Assembly (NCBI GenBank): GCA_002315505.1
Contig: DCGX01000074.1
Location: 4,756-68,755 of the forward strand
Source of the DNA: Ruminococcaceae bacterium UBA1767
Lineage (GTDB): Bacteria > Bacillota > Clostridia > Oscillospirales > Acutalibacteraceae
Direction of reading: 5' to 3'
Length of the DNA stretch: 64,000 nucleotides
The notes beneath the pieces were generated by a model. That model saw only the letters and a list, made by a program, of their open reading frames with translations. It did no database searches and had not been told where the DNA came from. Within the stretch, counting starts at the first letter, position 1. Each line of letters starts with the position of its first letter. Made by a program: the position numbers and the translations under genes. This document shows, piece by piece, positions 42,849 to 52,912 of the stretch.

Positions 42849-43979
42849 ATGAAAATTTTAGTACTTTCCAGTGAAGCATCTTCAATGTTCTGGTACAGAA
42901 AAGATATGATGTGCGAATTCGTAAGACAGGGCTGTGAGGTCGTTGCGGCAAGTGACGGCGCAGAAGAAGAATTCACAGAAATGTTTGCTTCAATCGGTGT
43001 TAAATACAGACAGGTTTATGTCAGCAAAAACGGCATTAATCCGACTCAGGATATTAAAACATACAAAGAATTAGTACAATTAATGAATGAGGAGAAACCC
43101 GATAAGATTTTTGCATATCACGCAAAGATGGTTTCCTACGGCTCAATGGCCGCCAAAAAGTGCGGTATTGATGAAATGTATGCATTGATTGCAGGTCTTG
43201 GTTCAATTCTCAGAGGCGAAGGCTTTAAAAATTCGATTGTCAGAACCGTGCTCAAGGCATTGTATAAAAATGCTTTTAAATCCTGCAAGAGTATAATCAC
43301 ACATAATCTTGAGGACAGACAGCTTCTTATTGATGAAAAGTTCACCAAGCCTGAGAAGATTAAAACGATTAACGGCTCGGGTGTTAATCTTGACAGATTC
43401 ATATATTCCAGGACACCTAAAACAAATTCATTCCTTTTCATTGCAAGATTAATCGGTGACAAAGGAATTCGTGAATACATAAATGCCGCTCATATAGTTA
43501 AAGAAAAATATCCCGAAGCAGTATTTAAAATCGCAGGTCCGTATGACACAAATCCGTCAGCATTAAAACCCGATGAAATGCAGAAATATATTGACTCGGG
43601 CGTTATCGATTATCTCGGAACTCTGCAGGATGTTTGTCCTGCGCTGAATGAGTGTATGGTATTCGTGCTTCCGTCATATCACGAAGGTGCACCGAAAACC
43701 GTGCTTGAAGCAATGGCAACGGGCAGACCGGTTATCACAACTGATGCGCCGGGTTGCAGAACAACAGTTACAGATGGCTTTAACGGATTCCTTGTTCCCG
43801 TTAAAAATTCGGAAAAGCTTGCTGAAAAAATGATTTTCTTCCTTGAAAACTATGATACAGCGGTTGAAATGGGTAACAACGGCAGAAAACGAGCAGAGGA
43901 TAAATACGATTCCGTAAAGGTTAACAGAAGCATACTTGATATTATGAATATACCGTATAAGGATGAGGTGACAAAATGA
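42849..43979 (+). CDS. Glycosyltransferase, GT4-like (GT-B fold)
   Basis: 376 residues from the ATG at 42849; a GTG at 42840 is only a few bases from the likely AAGG site. The N-terminal Rossmann half starts KILVLSSEASSMFWYRKDM. The C-terminal half has the donor-binding E-x7-E region in SYHEGAPKTVLEAMATGRPVI, typical of family 4 retaining transferases. It would add a sugar from a nucleotide donor to the growing lipid-linked repeat unit on the inner membrane face. The specific sugar is unknown. The stop overlaps the next start by four bases. Confidence 0.87.
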   Translation: MKILVLSSEASSMFWYRKDMMCEFVRQGCEVVAASDGAEEEFTEMFASIGVKYRQVYVSKNGINPTQDIKTYKELVQLMNEEKPDKIFAYHAKMVSYGSMAAKKCGIDEMYALIAGLGSILRGEGFKNSIVRTVLKALYKNAFKSCKSIITHNLEDRQLLIDEKFTKPEKIKTINGSGVNLDRFIYSRTPKTNSFLFIARLIGDKGIREYINAAHIVKEKYPEAVFKIAGPYDTNPSALKPDEMQKYIDSGVIDYLGTLQDVCPALNECMVFVLPSYHEGAPKTVLEAMATGRPVITTDAPGCRTTVTDGFNGFLVPVKNSEKLAEKMIFFLENYDTAVEMGNNGRKRAEDKYDSVKVNRSILDIMNIPYKDEVTK

Positions 43980-45088
43980 GTGAACCTATCAGAATACTTC
44001 AGGTTTTCGGATGCCTTGACAGAGGCGGCGCTGAAAATATGATAATGAATGTATTCAAAAATCTTGACAGAGAAAAGATTATGTTTGATTTCGTGGTTCA
44101 TCTTGATAAGAAGTGCGACTTCGATGATGAAGTGCTGTCAATGGGTTCAACCATTTATCATGCTCCGAAATACAATATTCTTAATCATTTTGAGTATGTG
44201 AAATGGTGGAAAAAATTTTTCAAGGAGCATCCCGAATATAAATTACTTCACTCCCATGTTCGTTCAACAGCTGTTATTTATACAAAAATCGCAAGAGAAT
44301 TCGGAGTTAAAAATATTGTTCACAGCCACAGCAGTACGAATGCGGGCGGTGGCATAATGGCAAAGGTCAAGGATATTTATCAAAAGGACATCACAAAATA
44401 TGCCGATAAATGTCTTGTGTGTTCAAAGGAAGCAGGAGAGTGGCTTTTCAAAGGACACGAATACACTTTATATAAAAATACCATTGATGCAAAAAAATTT
44501 GTTTATAACAGTGAGATGGATGAAAAAATCAGAAAACAGCTCGGACTTAAAGATGAATTTGTTGTCGGTCATGTAGGACGATTTCACGAGTTGAAGAATC
44601 AAAAATTTCTTATGGATATTTTTGCATCAATTCTTAAAAAAGAAAAAAATGCTGTTCTTGTTCTTGTCGGCGAAAAAATCGGAAGTATCGGAATAGAAAA
44701 GCAGGAGCTTGTTGATTATTCAAAGAAGCTCGGAATTGAAGATAAATGCATTTTTGCGGGAAATGTCCCGAATGTTTACGATTATCTCAGTATGTTTGAT
44801 GCATTTGTATTTCCGTCAATTCACGAGGGGCTGCCTGTTACATTAATTGAAGCTCAGGCGGCGGGACTTCAATGCTTTGTAAGTGATGCAGTTTCATCTG
44901 AAAGTAAAATTACAGATAATCTTCAGTTTATTCCGCTTGATAAGGGCGCTGAATACTGGGCACAAAAGGTGTTGTCCTGCAAGGGTATTGAAAAGAAAAA
45001 TACTTATTCTGAAATTTATAATGCAGGCTACGATATTGATGCAGGCACAAAAATATTAACTGATATTTATTTGTCTTTGTTGAAGTAA
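43976..45088 (+). CDS. Glycosyltransferase, GT4-like
   Basis: 370 residues, GT-B fold. The N-terminus (LQVFGCLDRGGAENMIMNVF) has the common GGAE turn of capsule glycosyltransferases, and the C-terminal half has VFPSIHEGLPVTLIEAQAAGL, the donor-binding region. It starts by ATGA overlap with the preceding transferase, so the two are translationally coupled. Donor and acceptor unknown. Confidence 0.87.
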   Translation: MSEPIRILQVFGCLDRGGAENMIMNVFKNLDREKIMFDFVVHLDKKCDFDDEVLSMGSTIYHAPKYNILNHFEYVKWWKKFFKEHPEYKLLHSHVRSTAVIYTKIAREFGVKNIVHSHSSTNAGGGIMAKVKDIYQKDITKYADKCLVCSKEAGEWLFKGHEYTLYKNTIDAKKFVYNSEMDEKIRKQLGLKDEFVVGHVGRFHELKNQKFLMDIFASILKKEKNAVLVLVGEKIGSIGIEKQELVDYSKKLGIEDKCIFAGNVPNVYDYLSMFDAFVFPSIHEGLPVTLIEAQAAGLQCFVSDAVSSESKITDNLQFIPLDKGAEYWAQKVLSCKGIEKKNTYSEIYNAGYDIDAGTKILTDIYLSLLK

Positions 45089-45115
45089 GTACAATAGAAA
45101 ATCCGGTGAGATAAA

Positions 45116-45991
45116 ATGAATGAATTGATTACGGTTTTTACTCCGTCATACAACAGAAAACATCTTCTGCCTGTTTTGTACAACAGTCTTTGCAAGCAGA
45201 CCGATAAGAATTTCGTATGGATGATAATCGACGATGGCTCATCTGACGGAACGCAGGAGCTTGTAAAAAGCTGGCAGGAAGAAAATAATGTAAAAATAGA
45301 ATATGTTTACAAGAAAAACGGTGGAATGCATACCGCACACAATACCGCATATCGTCTTATCAAAACCGAGTTGAATGTCTGCGTTGATTCAGATGATTCA
45401 ATGCCTGAGGATGCAATAGAAAAAATAACTGAATTCTGGGGCTCATTTGATAGGAAAAATGAGGTTGCGGGAATACTTGCACTTGATTTCGATATAAACA
45501 AAAAAGAAATTATCGGCGGAAAACTGCCGTCAGACAAAACAATAACAACGTCTGAGAAATTGATAAAAAAATACGGTGATTACGGCGACAAAAAGTTTAT
45601 TTACAGAACTGAAATTATAAATTCCGTCAATGAATATCCCGAATACGAAAACGAAAGACTTGTTCCGTTGAGCTACAAATATTGGCTTGTTGACAGAAAA
45701 ATGCCTGTCGTAACCCTTAATGAGGTTGTATGTCTTGTTGATTATCAGCCAAACGGCTCAACCAATACAATAAAAAAACAGTATTTTCAAAGTCCGAAGG
45801 GATTTCTTGCGGCGAAGAGAGAACTGATGGTTTATCCGAGAATTCCTAAAAATCAAATCAAATCCGCTATTCATTATATTTTCTTCAGTAAGCTCTCTGG
45901 AGAAAAGCATTATATAAAAAAATCGCCTAAAAAATTATTAACAGTTTTACTTTTACCGCTTGGAATTATGTATTATAAAAAACAAACGTAA
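45116..45991 (+). CDS. Glycosyltransferase, GT2 (GT-A fold)
   Basis: 291 residues. N-terminal nucleotide-sugar-binding domain with FTPSYNRKHLL, WMIIDDGSSDGT and the metal-binding CVDSDDSMP motif (DSDD near 88-91), the hallmarks of inverting family 2 enzymes. The C-terminal 100 residues are basic and variable. It would add one sugar of the repeat unit. Lies 27 bp after the previous gene in the same operon. Confidence 0.87.
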   Translation: MNELITVFTPSYNRKHLLPVLYNSLCKQTDKNFVWMIIDDGSSDGTQELVKSWQEENNVKIEYVYKKNGGMHTAHNTAYRLIKTELNVCVDSDDSMPEDAIEKITEFWGSFDRKNEVAGILALDFDINKKEIIGGKLPSDKTITTSEKLIKKYGDYGDKKFIYRTEIINSVNEYPEYENERLVPLSYKYWLVDRKMPVVTLNEVVCLVDYQPNGSTNTIKKQYFQSPKGFLAAKRELMVYPRIPKNQIKSAIHYIFFSKLSGEKHYIKKSPKKLLTVLLLPLGIMYYKKQT

Positions 45992-46005
45992 AGAAAGATT
46001 AATTT

Positions 46006-47136
46006 ATGATTCTACATTATGCTGTCTATATAATATCGGCTTTACTTGCCAAGCTGGTTGAAAAAACCGGAAAAAAAGTTGAAAGCCGGGGACAAACAAA
46101 ATACGAAAACAGAGCGCAGTATATTGCGGCATTTTTTGCTTGTCTGCCGATGATTATTATATATGGTTTTCGGTCCAGTATTGGGGACACAACCAGTTAT
46201 CTTTATTCTTTTCGCGATACAACTCTGACCGGTGGATTGTTTGACGATCTTTCAGATCGAAGTCCCGGCTTTGATATCCTGCTTAGAATATTCAAATTTA
46301 TGTTGGTTGATAATGAATATTACTGGGTATTCTTTATGACGTTAATATCGATGCTGTTTTTGCTTGCATCCTTTTCTAAGTATTCTCCAATGTTTGGTCT
46401 GAGTATATTTTTGTTTTTCGGTTCTACAGAAATATCTTATCTTTTAAATGGTGCAAGACAGTTTTTTGCAATAGCGATAATGGTTTATGCTTTAAAATAT
46501 CTTGAAAAAGGAAAACTGATACCATACATTGTAACACTTCTTGTAGCAGCCTCAATCCATTTGACGGCATTAATATTTGTTCCGGTTTACTTTGTTGTAA
46601 GGGGAAAATTTCTCAACATCAAGATGATTTTTCTCAGCCTAGGAGTTATTGCGGCAACGGCTTTTTCTTCATTGTTTATTAACTACCTGAATGATTTGTT
46701 CTTAGAGGATAGTGTGTACTCCGGTTACTACGATTTCATAGTTGCCGATACAGGTGTTAATATTTTCAGATTTTTTGTTGCATTGGTTCCGTTTTTATTG
46801 TGTTTTATTTACAGAAAAAGAATTGCAGATTTAAATGATGATTCACTTAATATTTTGGCTAATTTATCAATGCTCGCAGTTGCGGTTATGCTTTTCTCGT
46901 TGACAGCAGGAGGAGACTACCTTGGACGACTGGCTGAATATTTCCTGATATTCAACTGTATTCTTTATCCCGTGCTATTAAAGCGAGTAATATCAAAAAA
47001 TGTTTACCCTATCTTTATGGTTGGTATTATTGTTGGCTATTTTATATTCTATACCTATCAGTTCTATATCAAATGGGATCTTGGATATTCCAGCGATTAT
47101 TTGGGAATTTACATCGGGGAGAGTGAAGACGTGTGA
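46006..47136 (+). CDS. EpsG-family polysaccharide polymerase (Wzy-like membrane protein)
   Basis: 376 residues with about ten membrane segments. The region YGFRSSIGDTTSYLYSF after the second segment matches the conserved loop of EpsG/Wzy-like polymerases, and NGARQFFAIAIMVYALKYL is another typical element. This protein would join lipid-linked repeat units on the outer face of the membrane, working with the flippase at 60079. The stop overlaps the next start by four bases. Confidence 0.85.
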   Translation: MILHYAVYIISALLAKLVEKTGKKVESRGQTKYENRAQYIAAFFACLPMIIIYGFRSSIGDTTSYLYSFRDTTLTGGLFDDLSDRSPGFDILLRIFKFMLVDNEYYWVFFMTLISMLFLLASFSKYSPMFGLSIFLFFGSTEISYLLNGARQFFAIAIMVYALKYLEKGKLIPYIVTLLVAASIHLTALIFVPVYFVVRGKFLNIKMIFLSLGVIAATAFSSLFINYLNDLFLEDSVYSGYYDFIVADTGVNIFRFFVALVPFLLCFIYRKRIADLNDDSLNILANLSMLAVAVMLFSLTAGGDYLGRLAEYFLIFNCILYPVLLKRVISKNVYPIFMVGIIVGYFIFYTYQFYIKWDLGYSSDYLGIYIGESEDV

Positions 47137-48236
47137 AAAAAATAATGTTCTTAATTCATGACCTTATGGGCGGTGGAGCGGAAAAGGTTCTTGTAAATAT
47201 GGTCAATAATCTCAATCCGGAAAAATATGATATTACAATTAAGGTTTTGTTTGATGAAGGTGTTCATAAAAACAGCTTCAACGATAACATTCATTATAAA
47301 TATTTTATGAAGAAATCTTTTAACGGAAATAAATATTTCTTCAGAACGATGACTCCGAAATTCTGGTATAAAAAAGTTATCGGAAATGAAAAATATGATA
47401 TTGTTGTTTCTTATCTTGAGGGAACTTGCGCCCGTATTGTTTCAGGTTGTGATGATGCTAAAAAAGTTGCATGGATTCACAGGGAGCGAGATGAGGAAGG
47501 GTATAAGGTTTGTTTTAAAAATAAAAAGGAAGCGGACGAATGTTATTCTTCGTTTGACAAAATTGCTTGTGTTGCAGGTAGCCTCAGAGATAATTTTTCA
47601 AAGCAATGTCCGTGCTTTAACAGTGCCGAGGTTCTTTATAATGTCAACGAAACCGACAAGATAGTTGAGCTTTCAAAAGAAGAAGTCGAAGAAAAAGATT
47701 TGTTTGGTGATGTCACTACAATTGCTTTTATCGGAAAACTGATTGAAGAAAAAGGAATCTTCCGTCTTGTTAATATTCATAAGCGACTTATCGAGGAAAA
47801 TATTCCGCACAGATTTTTAATAATGGGTGTCGGTGAAGACGGGGATAAGGCAAAAAATATTTTGAAAGAAAACGGAATTGAAAAAGATTTTATTTTCCTC
47901 GGTTTTCAGAAGAATCCGTACAAATATCTGGCAAAATCCGATATGTATGTTTGCTCCTCGTTTGCAGAGGGCTTCAGCACGTCAACAACTGAGGCACTTG
48001 TTCTCGGTGTTCCTGTAGTGGTTACGGATTGTTCGGGAATGAGCGAAATGCTCGGTGACAATGAGTACGGAATTATTACAAAAAATGATGAGAATGCGCT
48101 TTACGAAGGCATAAAAGATATGCTCGTAAATCCTGATAAATTATCGCATTATAAATCACAGGCTGCATTACGAGGAAAAGACTTTTCAATGCAAGAAGTT
48201 CTTTCAAGAATTGAAACATTTTTTGATTCACTTTGA
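47133..48236 (+). CDS. Glycosyltransferase, GT4-like
   Basis: 367 residues starting at a GTG that overlaps the polymerase stop. It begins IMFLIHDLMGGGAEKVLVNM, and the C-terminal donor domain contains IAFIGKLIEEKGIF and CSSFAEGFSTSTTEALVLG (E-x7-E type). GT-B fold, family 4. It would act on the cytoplasmic face on the lipid-linked glycan. Sugar specificity unknown. Confidence 0.87.
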   Translation: MKKIMFLIHDLMGGGAEKVLVNMVNNLNPEKYDITIKVLFDEGVHKNSFNDNIHYKYFMKKSFNGNKYFFRTMTPKFWYKKVIGNEKYDIVVSYLEGTCARIVSGCDDAKKVAWIHRERDEEGYKVCFKNKKEADECYSSFDKIACVAGSLRDNFSKQCPCFNSAEVLYNVNETDKIVELSKEEVEEKDLFGDVTTIAFIGKLIEEKGIFRLVNIHKRLIEENIPHRFLIMGVGEDGDKAKNILKENGIEKDFIFLGFQKNPYKYLAKSDMYVCSSFAEGFSTSTTEALVLGVPVVVTDCSGMSEMLGDNEYGIITKNDENALYEGIKDMLVNPDKLSHYKSQAALRGKDFSMQEVLSRIETFFDSL

Positions 48237-48247
48237 GGTGAGATTTA

Positions 48248-48853
48248 ATGAAAAAAATCGCAAAAAAGATGTACAATGCTTTAGGTCATATTTTATGCTT
48301 CTTTTCAAGATTGCTGTTCGAAATAAAAGTATTGTTTAAACCGATTGACGAAAAAAATATTTTGTTTGTAACTCACCCTGATGATGACGCATTATTTTTC
48401 CACACTCTTATAAAAAATAAAAAGCCTTATGTTGTTCTTCTCACAGGTGGATACTCCGTAAAAAGAGCAATGGAATTTAAAAAAATGATGGCATATTATT
48501 CGGTCAGATATAATATGTACACATTTAACACAAACGATACGAGAATGGAAAAAATTGAAAATAAAATAAAAAAAGAGCTTTCAAGAGGACACTTTGATAA
48601 TATCTATTCACATTCAACAACAGGCGAGTATCATCACCCGATGCATTGCCGTGTAGGTGAATCAGTTAAGAAGGTTACAGATGGAAAGGTGAAAACAACA
48701 GTTTCCGCTGATGAGCTGGTAAAAGATGAAAATCGACTCCCACAAAGTGAAATTGATGAAAAGCTGAAAATTTTTAACACGATATACAGTTCCCAGATTT
48801 TTGTTGTCGAGCAGTACAGCGATTGGGTTTATTATGAAAAAATAACGGAGTGA
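48248..48853 (+). CDS. PIG-L (LmbE-like) deacetylase family protein
   Basis: 201 residues. After a hydrophobic N-terminal helix (about 10-30) the metal-binding motif is THPDDDALFF, followed by GEYHHPMHCRVG, the usual second zinc-binding stretch. PIG-L enzymes remove N-acetyl groups from GlcNAc-type sugars. In a capsule cluster it probably deacetylates an amino sugar of the lipid-linked unit, giving a free amine. The last Asp replaces the common Glu of HPDDE, a variant seen in the family. No signal peptide cleavage site; probably membrane-associated. Confidence 0.8.
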   Translation: MKKIAKKMYNALGHILCFFSRLLFEIKVLFKPIDEKNILFVTHPDDDALFFHTLIKNKKPYVVLLTGGYSVKRAMEFKKMMAYYSVRYNMYTFNTNDTRMEKIENKIKKELSRGHFDNIYSHSTTGEYHHPMHCRVGESVKKVTDGKVKTTVSADELVKDENRLPQSEIDEKLKIFNTIYSSQIFVVEQYSDWVYYEKITE

Positions 48854-48857
48854 TATT

Positions 48858-49937
48858 ATGCAGGAAAGATGTTTGCTTGTTTCGAGCTTTATGGCAGAAT
48901 ATAAAGGCGGATATATCCCATGTATCCTTGCGCTTATTAAGAAGATGCACGAAAACGGAGATGAACTTACTTGTATTTTCCCGACTCCGAAAAAGGAAAT
49001 TGAATGGATTGAAGAAATAAAAAACGAGGGATGTAAAGTTTACTTTCTTGATTATGATCCGTATTCACTTTCCAATATAAATTTTATTAAAAAGATTATA
49101 AAAAAAGAAAAAATAAACTTAATTCATTCAGACTTTACCGGCTGGGATATTACAGTTAAGCTCGCGGCTCCGTTTATACCGACAATCTGGCATGAGCGAA
49201 TGAGAGTTAATGACATTGACTTTGTAAAGAAAATGGAAAATCTTGTAAAATACAGAGTTGTCGGTGCAGTGAAAACTTATCCTGTCGGCATTTCGGATGA
49301 TGTTTACAGAGCTGTTTCAAGGCTTTCATTCGGAAATAAGTCAGAAAAAATAATGGATGTTCTTGATGTCAATCGATTTGACACTGAGCTTGAAAGACCG
49401 AACAATGAAATTAAAAAATTTCTTATGTTCAGCTATTCTCCGATTGTAAAGGGTGTTGATATTGCGTTTGACGCAATGGAAGAGCTTAACCGTGATGAAC
49501 TGATTGCGAAGCTCGTTCTGGTTTCACATGGTGCTTGTGACGATTATGTTGCAAAAAGATACCCTGAGCTTCCTGAATGGCTCGAGCTTGAAAAGCCGAG
49601 AGAAGACGTTCAGTATTTTTATAAAAATACAGATTATTTTATCTCTGCAAGCAGAAGCGAAGGTTTTTCTCTTGCCTTGATTGAATCAATTTATAACGGA
49701 ATGAGTGTAATTGCTTCTGATATTCCGGGAACAGCATGGTCAAGAGAATTTAAGTCAGTTGATTTCTTCTCATCGGGAGAAAAATATTCACTCCTCAACG
49801 AGATAAATAAAAAACTGAAAAAAGAAATATCCGATAAAGATATTCAGTTCAACAGGCAGAAGGTTATTGATGAATTTTCAATAGACGGTTGGGTTAACAA
49901 GGTTACCACACTTCACAAAAAGATTCTTAAAAAATAA
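48858..49937 (+). CDS. Glycosyltransferase, GT4-like
   Basis: 359 residues. The N-terminal half begins CLLVSSFMAEYKGGYIP; the donor domain has FYKNTDYFISASRSEGFSLALIES and a G-x-S-V-I segment that place it in family 4. It sits 4 bp after the deacetylase gene with a GGAG site, so the two may act in sequence. Donor unknown. Confidence 0.82.
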   Translation: MQERCLLVSSFMAEYKGGYIPCILALIKKMHENGDELTCIFPTPKKEIEWIEEIKNEGCKVYFLDYDPYSLSNINFIKKIIKKEKINLIHSDFTGWDITVKLAAPFIPTIWHERMRVNDIDFVKKMENLVKYRVVGAVKTYPVGISDDVYRAVSRLSFGNKSEKIMDVLDVNRFDTELERPNNEIKKFLMFSYSPIVKGVDIAFDAMEELNRDELIAKLVLVSHGACDDYVAKRYPELPEWLELEKPREDVQYFYKNTDYFISASRSEGFSLALIESIYNGMSVIASDIPGTAWSREFKSVDFFSSGEKYSLLNEINKKLKKEISDKDIQFNRQKVIDEFSIDGWVNKVTTLHKKILKK

Positions 49938-49948
49938 GGATGGTTCGG

Positions 49949-51133
49949 ATGGCATCATATCTGTATAACAAAAACAAACAAAATTGCAGCTTTTGTCGTG
50001 CCTGCATTCAGATTTGCCCTGTGTCGGCACTTTATGAACAGCCGGATGAAAACGGATTTTTGTTTCCTGAAAAAGATTCGACAAAATGTATTAATTGTAA
50101 CAGATGTCTTGATGTTTGTCAGTTTGAGAATACGATAAAGGTCTGTGATGATAATCAGAAATTTTTTGCCTGCAAATCGAAGGAAAACAGCACGAGATTT
50201 TTAAGCACATCAGGTGGTGCCTTCAGCGCTGTTGCAGAATGCTTTTGTGATAAAGATTATGTTTTGTTTGGTGCAGTTTTTGATAAAGATTTAAAGGTTA
50301 AACACGATTATACCGAGGATATTAAGGATTTAGGAAGATTCAGAAAATCAAAATATGTTCAGAGTAATCCCGGTGATTCATTTATAAAAGCAAAGGAATT
50401 TCTCAAGGCAGGGAAGAAGGTTCTTTTTTCGGGAACACCTTGTCAGATTGCGGGTTTAAGAAAATACCTCGGAAAGGATTATGAAAATCTTTTCTGCATT
50501 GATATAGTTTGTCACGGAATTCCGTCGCAGGCACTTTTTGACAAATATATTTCCGAACTCTCCGATGAACTTTCGGATAAGGTTACGGAATTTACATTCA
50601 GAAGCAAGGACAAATTTGAAACAAACAATTGCAGTCTGAAAACGGCAAGAATTAAAACAGAAAAAGGCAAAGAAATTACAAAGCAGGTTCTGGAATGTGA
50701 ATATCTTGCAGCATTTTACGAAGAAATGTTTTACAGAGATTCATGCGAAGCATGCCTGTTTGCAAATACAGACAGAGTCGGCGACATTACGTTGGGCGAT
50801 TTTTGGGGAATTGAACAAATCAACAAAGAATTTGATGACGGAAAAGGAATTTCACTGATAATTGCCAACACTGAAAAAGGCAGAAGAATTTTGCCTTTGC
50901 TTGATGAGAAGCTTGAAATGGTTGAATCGGATAAGGAACATGCGGTTAAAAAGAATGCACAGCTTCGTAAGCCTGTTAAGTGTCATGAAAACCGTGAGAA
51001 ATTTTTCATGCTAAACAAAGAAAATACATTTTGCTACAGTGTAAGACAATGTATGTTTATACCGTCACCGTTACGACTTAAGGTTTCAAATATGGTGACA
51101 CCGATTAAAAAAATAATCAGAAAGCTAAAATAA
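49949..51133 (+). CDS. F420-hydrogenase/dehydrogenase beta-subunit-like iron-sulfur protein
   Basis: 394 residues from the ATG at 49949; AGGATGG is 6 nt upstream, better placed than for the ATG at 49940. Two [4Fe-4S] ferredoxin motifs lie at the N-terminus (CSFCRACIQICP and CINCNRCLDVC). The FrhB/FdhB-type N and C domains follow, with TSGGAFSAV, SGTPCQIAGL, DIVCHGIPS, CEACLFANTDRVGDITLGDFWG. Proteins of this kind occur in many capsule clusters, where they probably perform a reduction during sugar synthesis or modification, but the reaction is not established. Flavin as cofactor is more likely than F420 in this lineage. Confidence 0.83.
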   Translation: MASYLYNKNKQNCSFCRACIQICPVSALYEQPDENGFLFPEKDSTKCINCNRCLDVCQFENTIKVCDDNQKFFACKSKENSTRFLSTSGGAFSAVAECFCDKDYVLFGAVFDKDLKVKHDYTEDIKDLGRFRKSKYVQSNPGDSFIKAKEFLKAGKKVLFSGTPCQIAGLRKYLGKDYENLFCIDIVCHGIPSQALFDKYISELSDELSDKVTEFTFRSKDKFETNNCSLKTARIKTEKGKEITKQVLECEYLAAFYEEMFYRDSCEACLFANTDRVGDITLGDFWGIEQINKEFDDGKGISLIIANTEKGRRILPLLDEKLEMVESDKEHAVKKNAQLRKPVKCHENREKFFMLNKENTFCYSVRQCMFIPSPLRLKVSNMVTPIKKIIRKLK

Positions 51134-51154
51134 ATTTTGAGAGGAGAGATTGAT

Positions 51155-52900
51155 TTGTTAGAAAAGCTGAAAGTAAAAATAATGAAGCTGTTAAAAGTTA
51201 ATTCTCTCCGTGAGGCAAAAGAAGAATTTATCTGGGTTTCAAAGTATATCAAAAGATATCACAAGATAATTATTCTGTATTTTTCACTGTCACTTTTTTC
51301 TGCTGTTATTGCAATTTTTGGTACTATACTTTCGAAGCATCTTATTGATACAGTTACGGGCTTTTCAAAGGATTCACTTCCGACCGTTGCGGTTTTGTAT
51401 GTTTTGTTCGGTATTGTCAGCATTACAACCTCGGCAATTTCAAGCAGAATTTCCACTAAATATTCGACTAAGGTTACTAACGAAATTCAGTATGAAATCT
51501 ACAAGGATTCGCTTGATGTTGAATGGAAATATCTCAAAAAATTCAGAACAGGTGACCTTATTAACAGAATAAGCAGTGATGTTTCGAATATGTCGAATTC
51601 TGTTCTTACGTGGATACCGAATTTTATTAATAAGGTTGTTCAGGCGATTACCTGTATTGCTATTATTTTCTACTATGACCCTGTTATGGCACTTATTTCA
51701 ATTATCAGCACACCTGTTGTTGTCCTTTGCTCAAGGTCATTAATGTATAAAATCAGAGTATTCTCGAAAAAGAGCCGTGAAGCATCAAGCAGTATTATGT
51801 CTTTTATTCAGGAGTCATACAGCAATATGCAGTCAATTAAGGCATTCGGAATTATTGAGGATTTTAATCTTCGTTTCCGAATTTTGCAGGATGACTATTA
51901 TTCAATAGTTATGGCTCAGAATAAATTTTCAATTTTCATGAATGTTGTAATGTCACTTCTCGGAATGCTTGTTTCATACGGAAGCTATGGCTGGGGAGTT
52001 TACAGATTATGGACCGGTCACATTACCTATGGTACGATGACGTTATTTATTCAGCTTGCAGGATATTTGTCAAGCTCCTTCTCGGGACTTGTTTCAATGG
52101 TTCCTTCAGCTATTTCTTCTCTCACAGCGGTAAGAAGAATTATTGATGTTATTGACCTTCCTAAGGAAGAAATTGACGAAAGCGTTGATGTTGGCAGGAT
52201 TAAGGAAGAAGCAAAAGAAGGCGGAATTTCCATTGATATTAAGGATGCGGTCTTCTCCTATGATGATTCACGTGATGTATTTACCTGCCTTTCCTTTGAT
52301 GCAATACCGGGAGGGGTTACCGCTATTGTCGGACCTTCAGGCTCGGGAAAAACTACAATTTTCAGAATATTACTCGGCATTGCCTCAATTAAAGAAGGTA
52401 AAAGTCAGATAAATTATATATTCAACGGTGAGAAAAAAATATTTAATATTTCTGCTTCAACAAGAGGACTTTTTGCATACGTTCCTCAGGGCAATTCGAT
52501 TTTTGAGGGTACTATTGCCGATAACATTAAATTGCTGAATTCAAAGGCTACTGATGATGAAGTTATCAAGGCTCTTAAGGCCTCGTGCGCCTACGATTTT
52601 GTTATGAAGCTTGATGACGGAATAAATTCAACCGTTTGTGAATCCGGCTCGAATTTTTCCGAAGGCCAGAAGCAGCGTCTTTGTATTGCAAGAGCGCTTG
52701 TCAGTGAAGCTCCGATTATACTTCTTGATGAAGGTACATCTGCACTTGACAGTGAAACTGAGAGGAAGCTCCTTGAGAATCTCTCAAAATACAAGGGCGG
52801 CTCAAAGACCTTTGTTATATCCACACACAGAGTAAGCGTTCTTGATATTTGTGAAAAAACATATAGTATTGAGGACAAAGCATTAAAAGAAATTAAGTAA
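51155..52900 (+). CDS. ABC-type exporter, fused membrane and ATPase domains
   Basis: 581 residues from a TTG at 51155 with AGGAG 8 nt upstream; the TTG at 51137 precedes that site. The membrane domain (about 35-330) has six hydrophobic segments as in ABCB-type half-transporters. The ATPase domain has Walker A GPSGSGKTT (about 392-400), Q-loop in YVPQGN, signature FSEGQKQR (a variant of LSGGQ, about 501-508), Walker B IILLDEGTSALD and the H-loop ISTHRVS. It should work as a homodimer. In this operon it might move a glycolipid, or a separate component, beside the Wzx flippase. Substrate unknown. Confidence 0.86.
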   Translation: MLEKLKVKIMKLLKVNSLREAKEEFIWVSKYIKRYHKIIILYFSLSLFSAVIAIFGTILSKHLIDTVTGFSKDSLPTVAVLYVLFGIVSITTSAISSRISTKYSTKVTNEIQYEIYKDSLDVEWKYLKKFRTGDLINRISSDVSNMSNSVLTWIPNFINKVVQAITCIAIIFYYDPVMALISIISTPVVVLCSRSLMYKIRVFSKKSREASSSIMSFIQESYSNMQSIKAFGIIEDFNLRFRILQDDYYSIVMAQNKFSIFMNVVMSLLGMLVSYGSYGWGVYRLWTGHITYGTMTLFIQLAGYLSSSFSGLVSMVPSAISSLTAVRRIIDVIDLPKEEIDESVDVGRIKEEAKEGGISIDIKDAVFSYDDSRDVFTCLSFDAIPGGVTAIVGPSGSGKTTIFRILLGIASIKEGKSQINYIFNGEKKIFNISASTRGLFAYVPQGNSIFEGTIADNIKLLNSKATDDEVIKALKASCAYDFVMKLDDGINSTVCESGSNFSEGQKQRLCIARALVSEAPIILLDEGTSALDSETERKLLENLSKYKGGSKTFVISTHRVSVLDICEKTYSIEDKALKEIK

Positions 52901-52912
52901 GGAGATGCCGAT

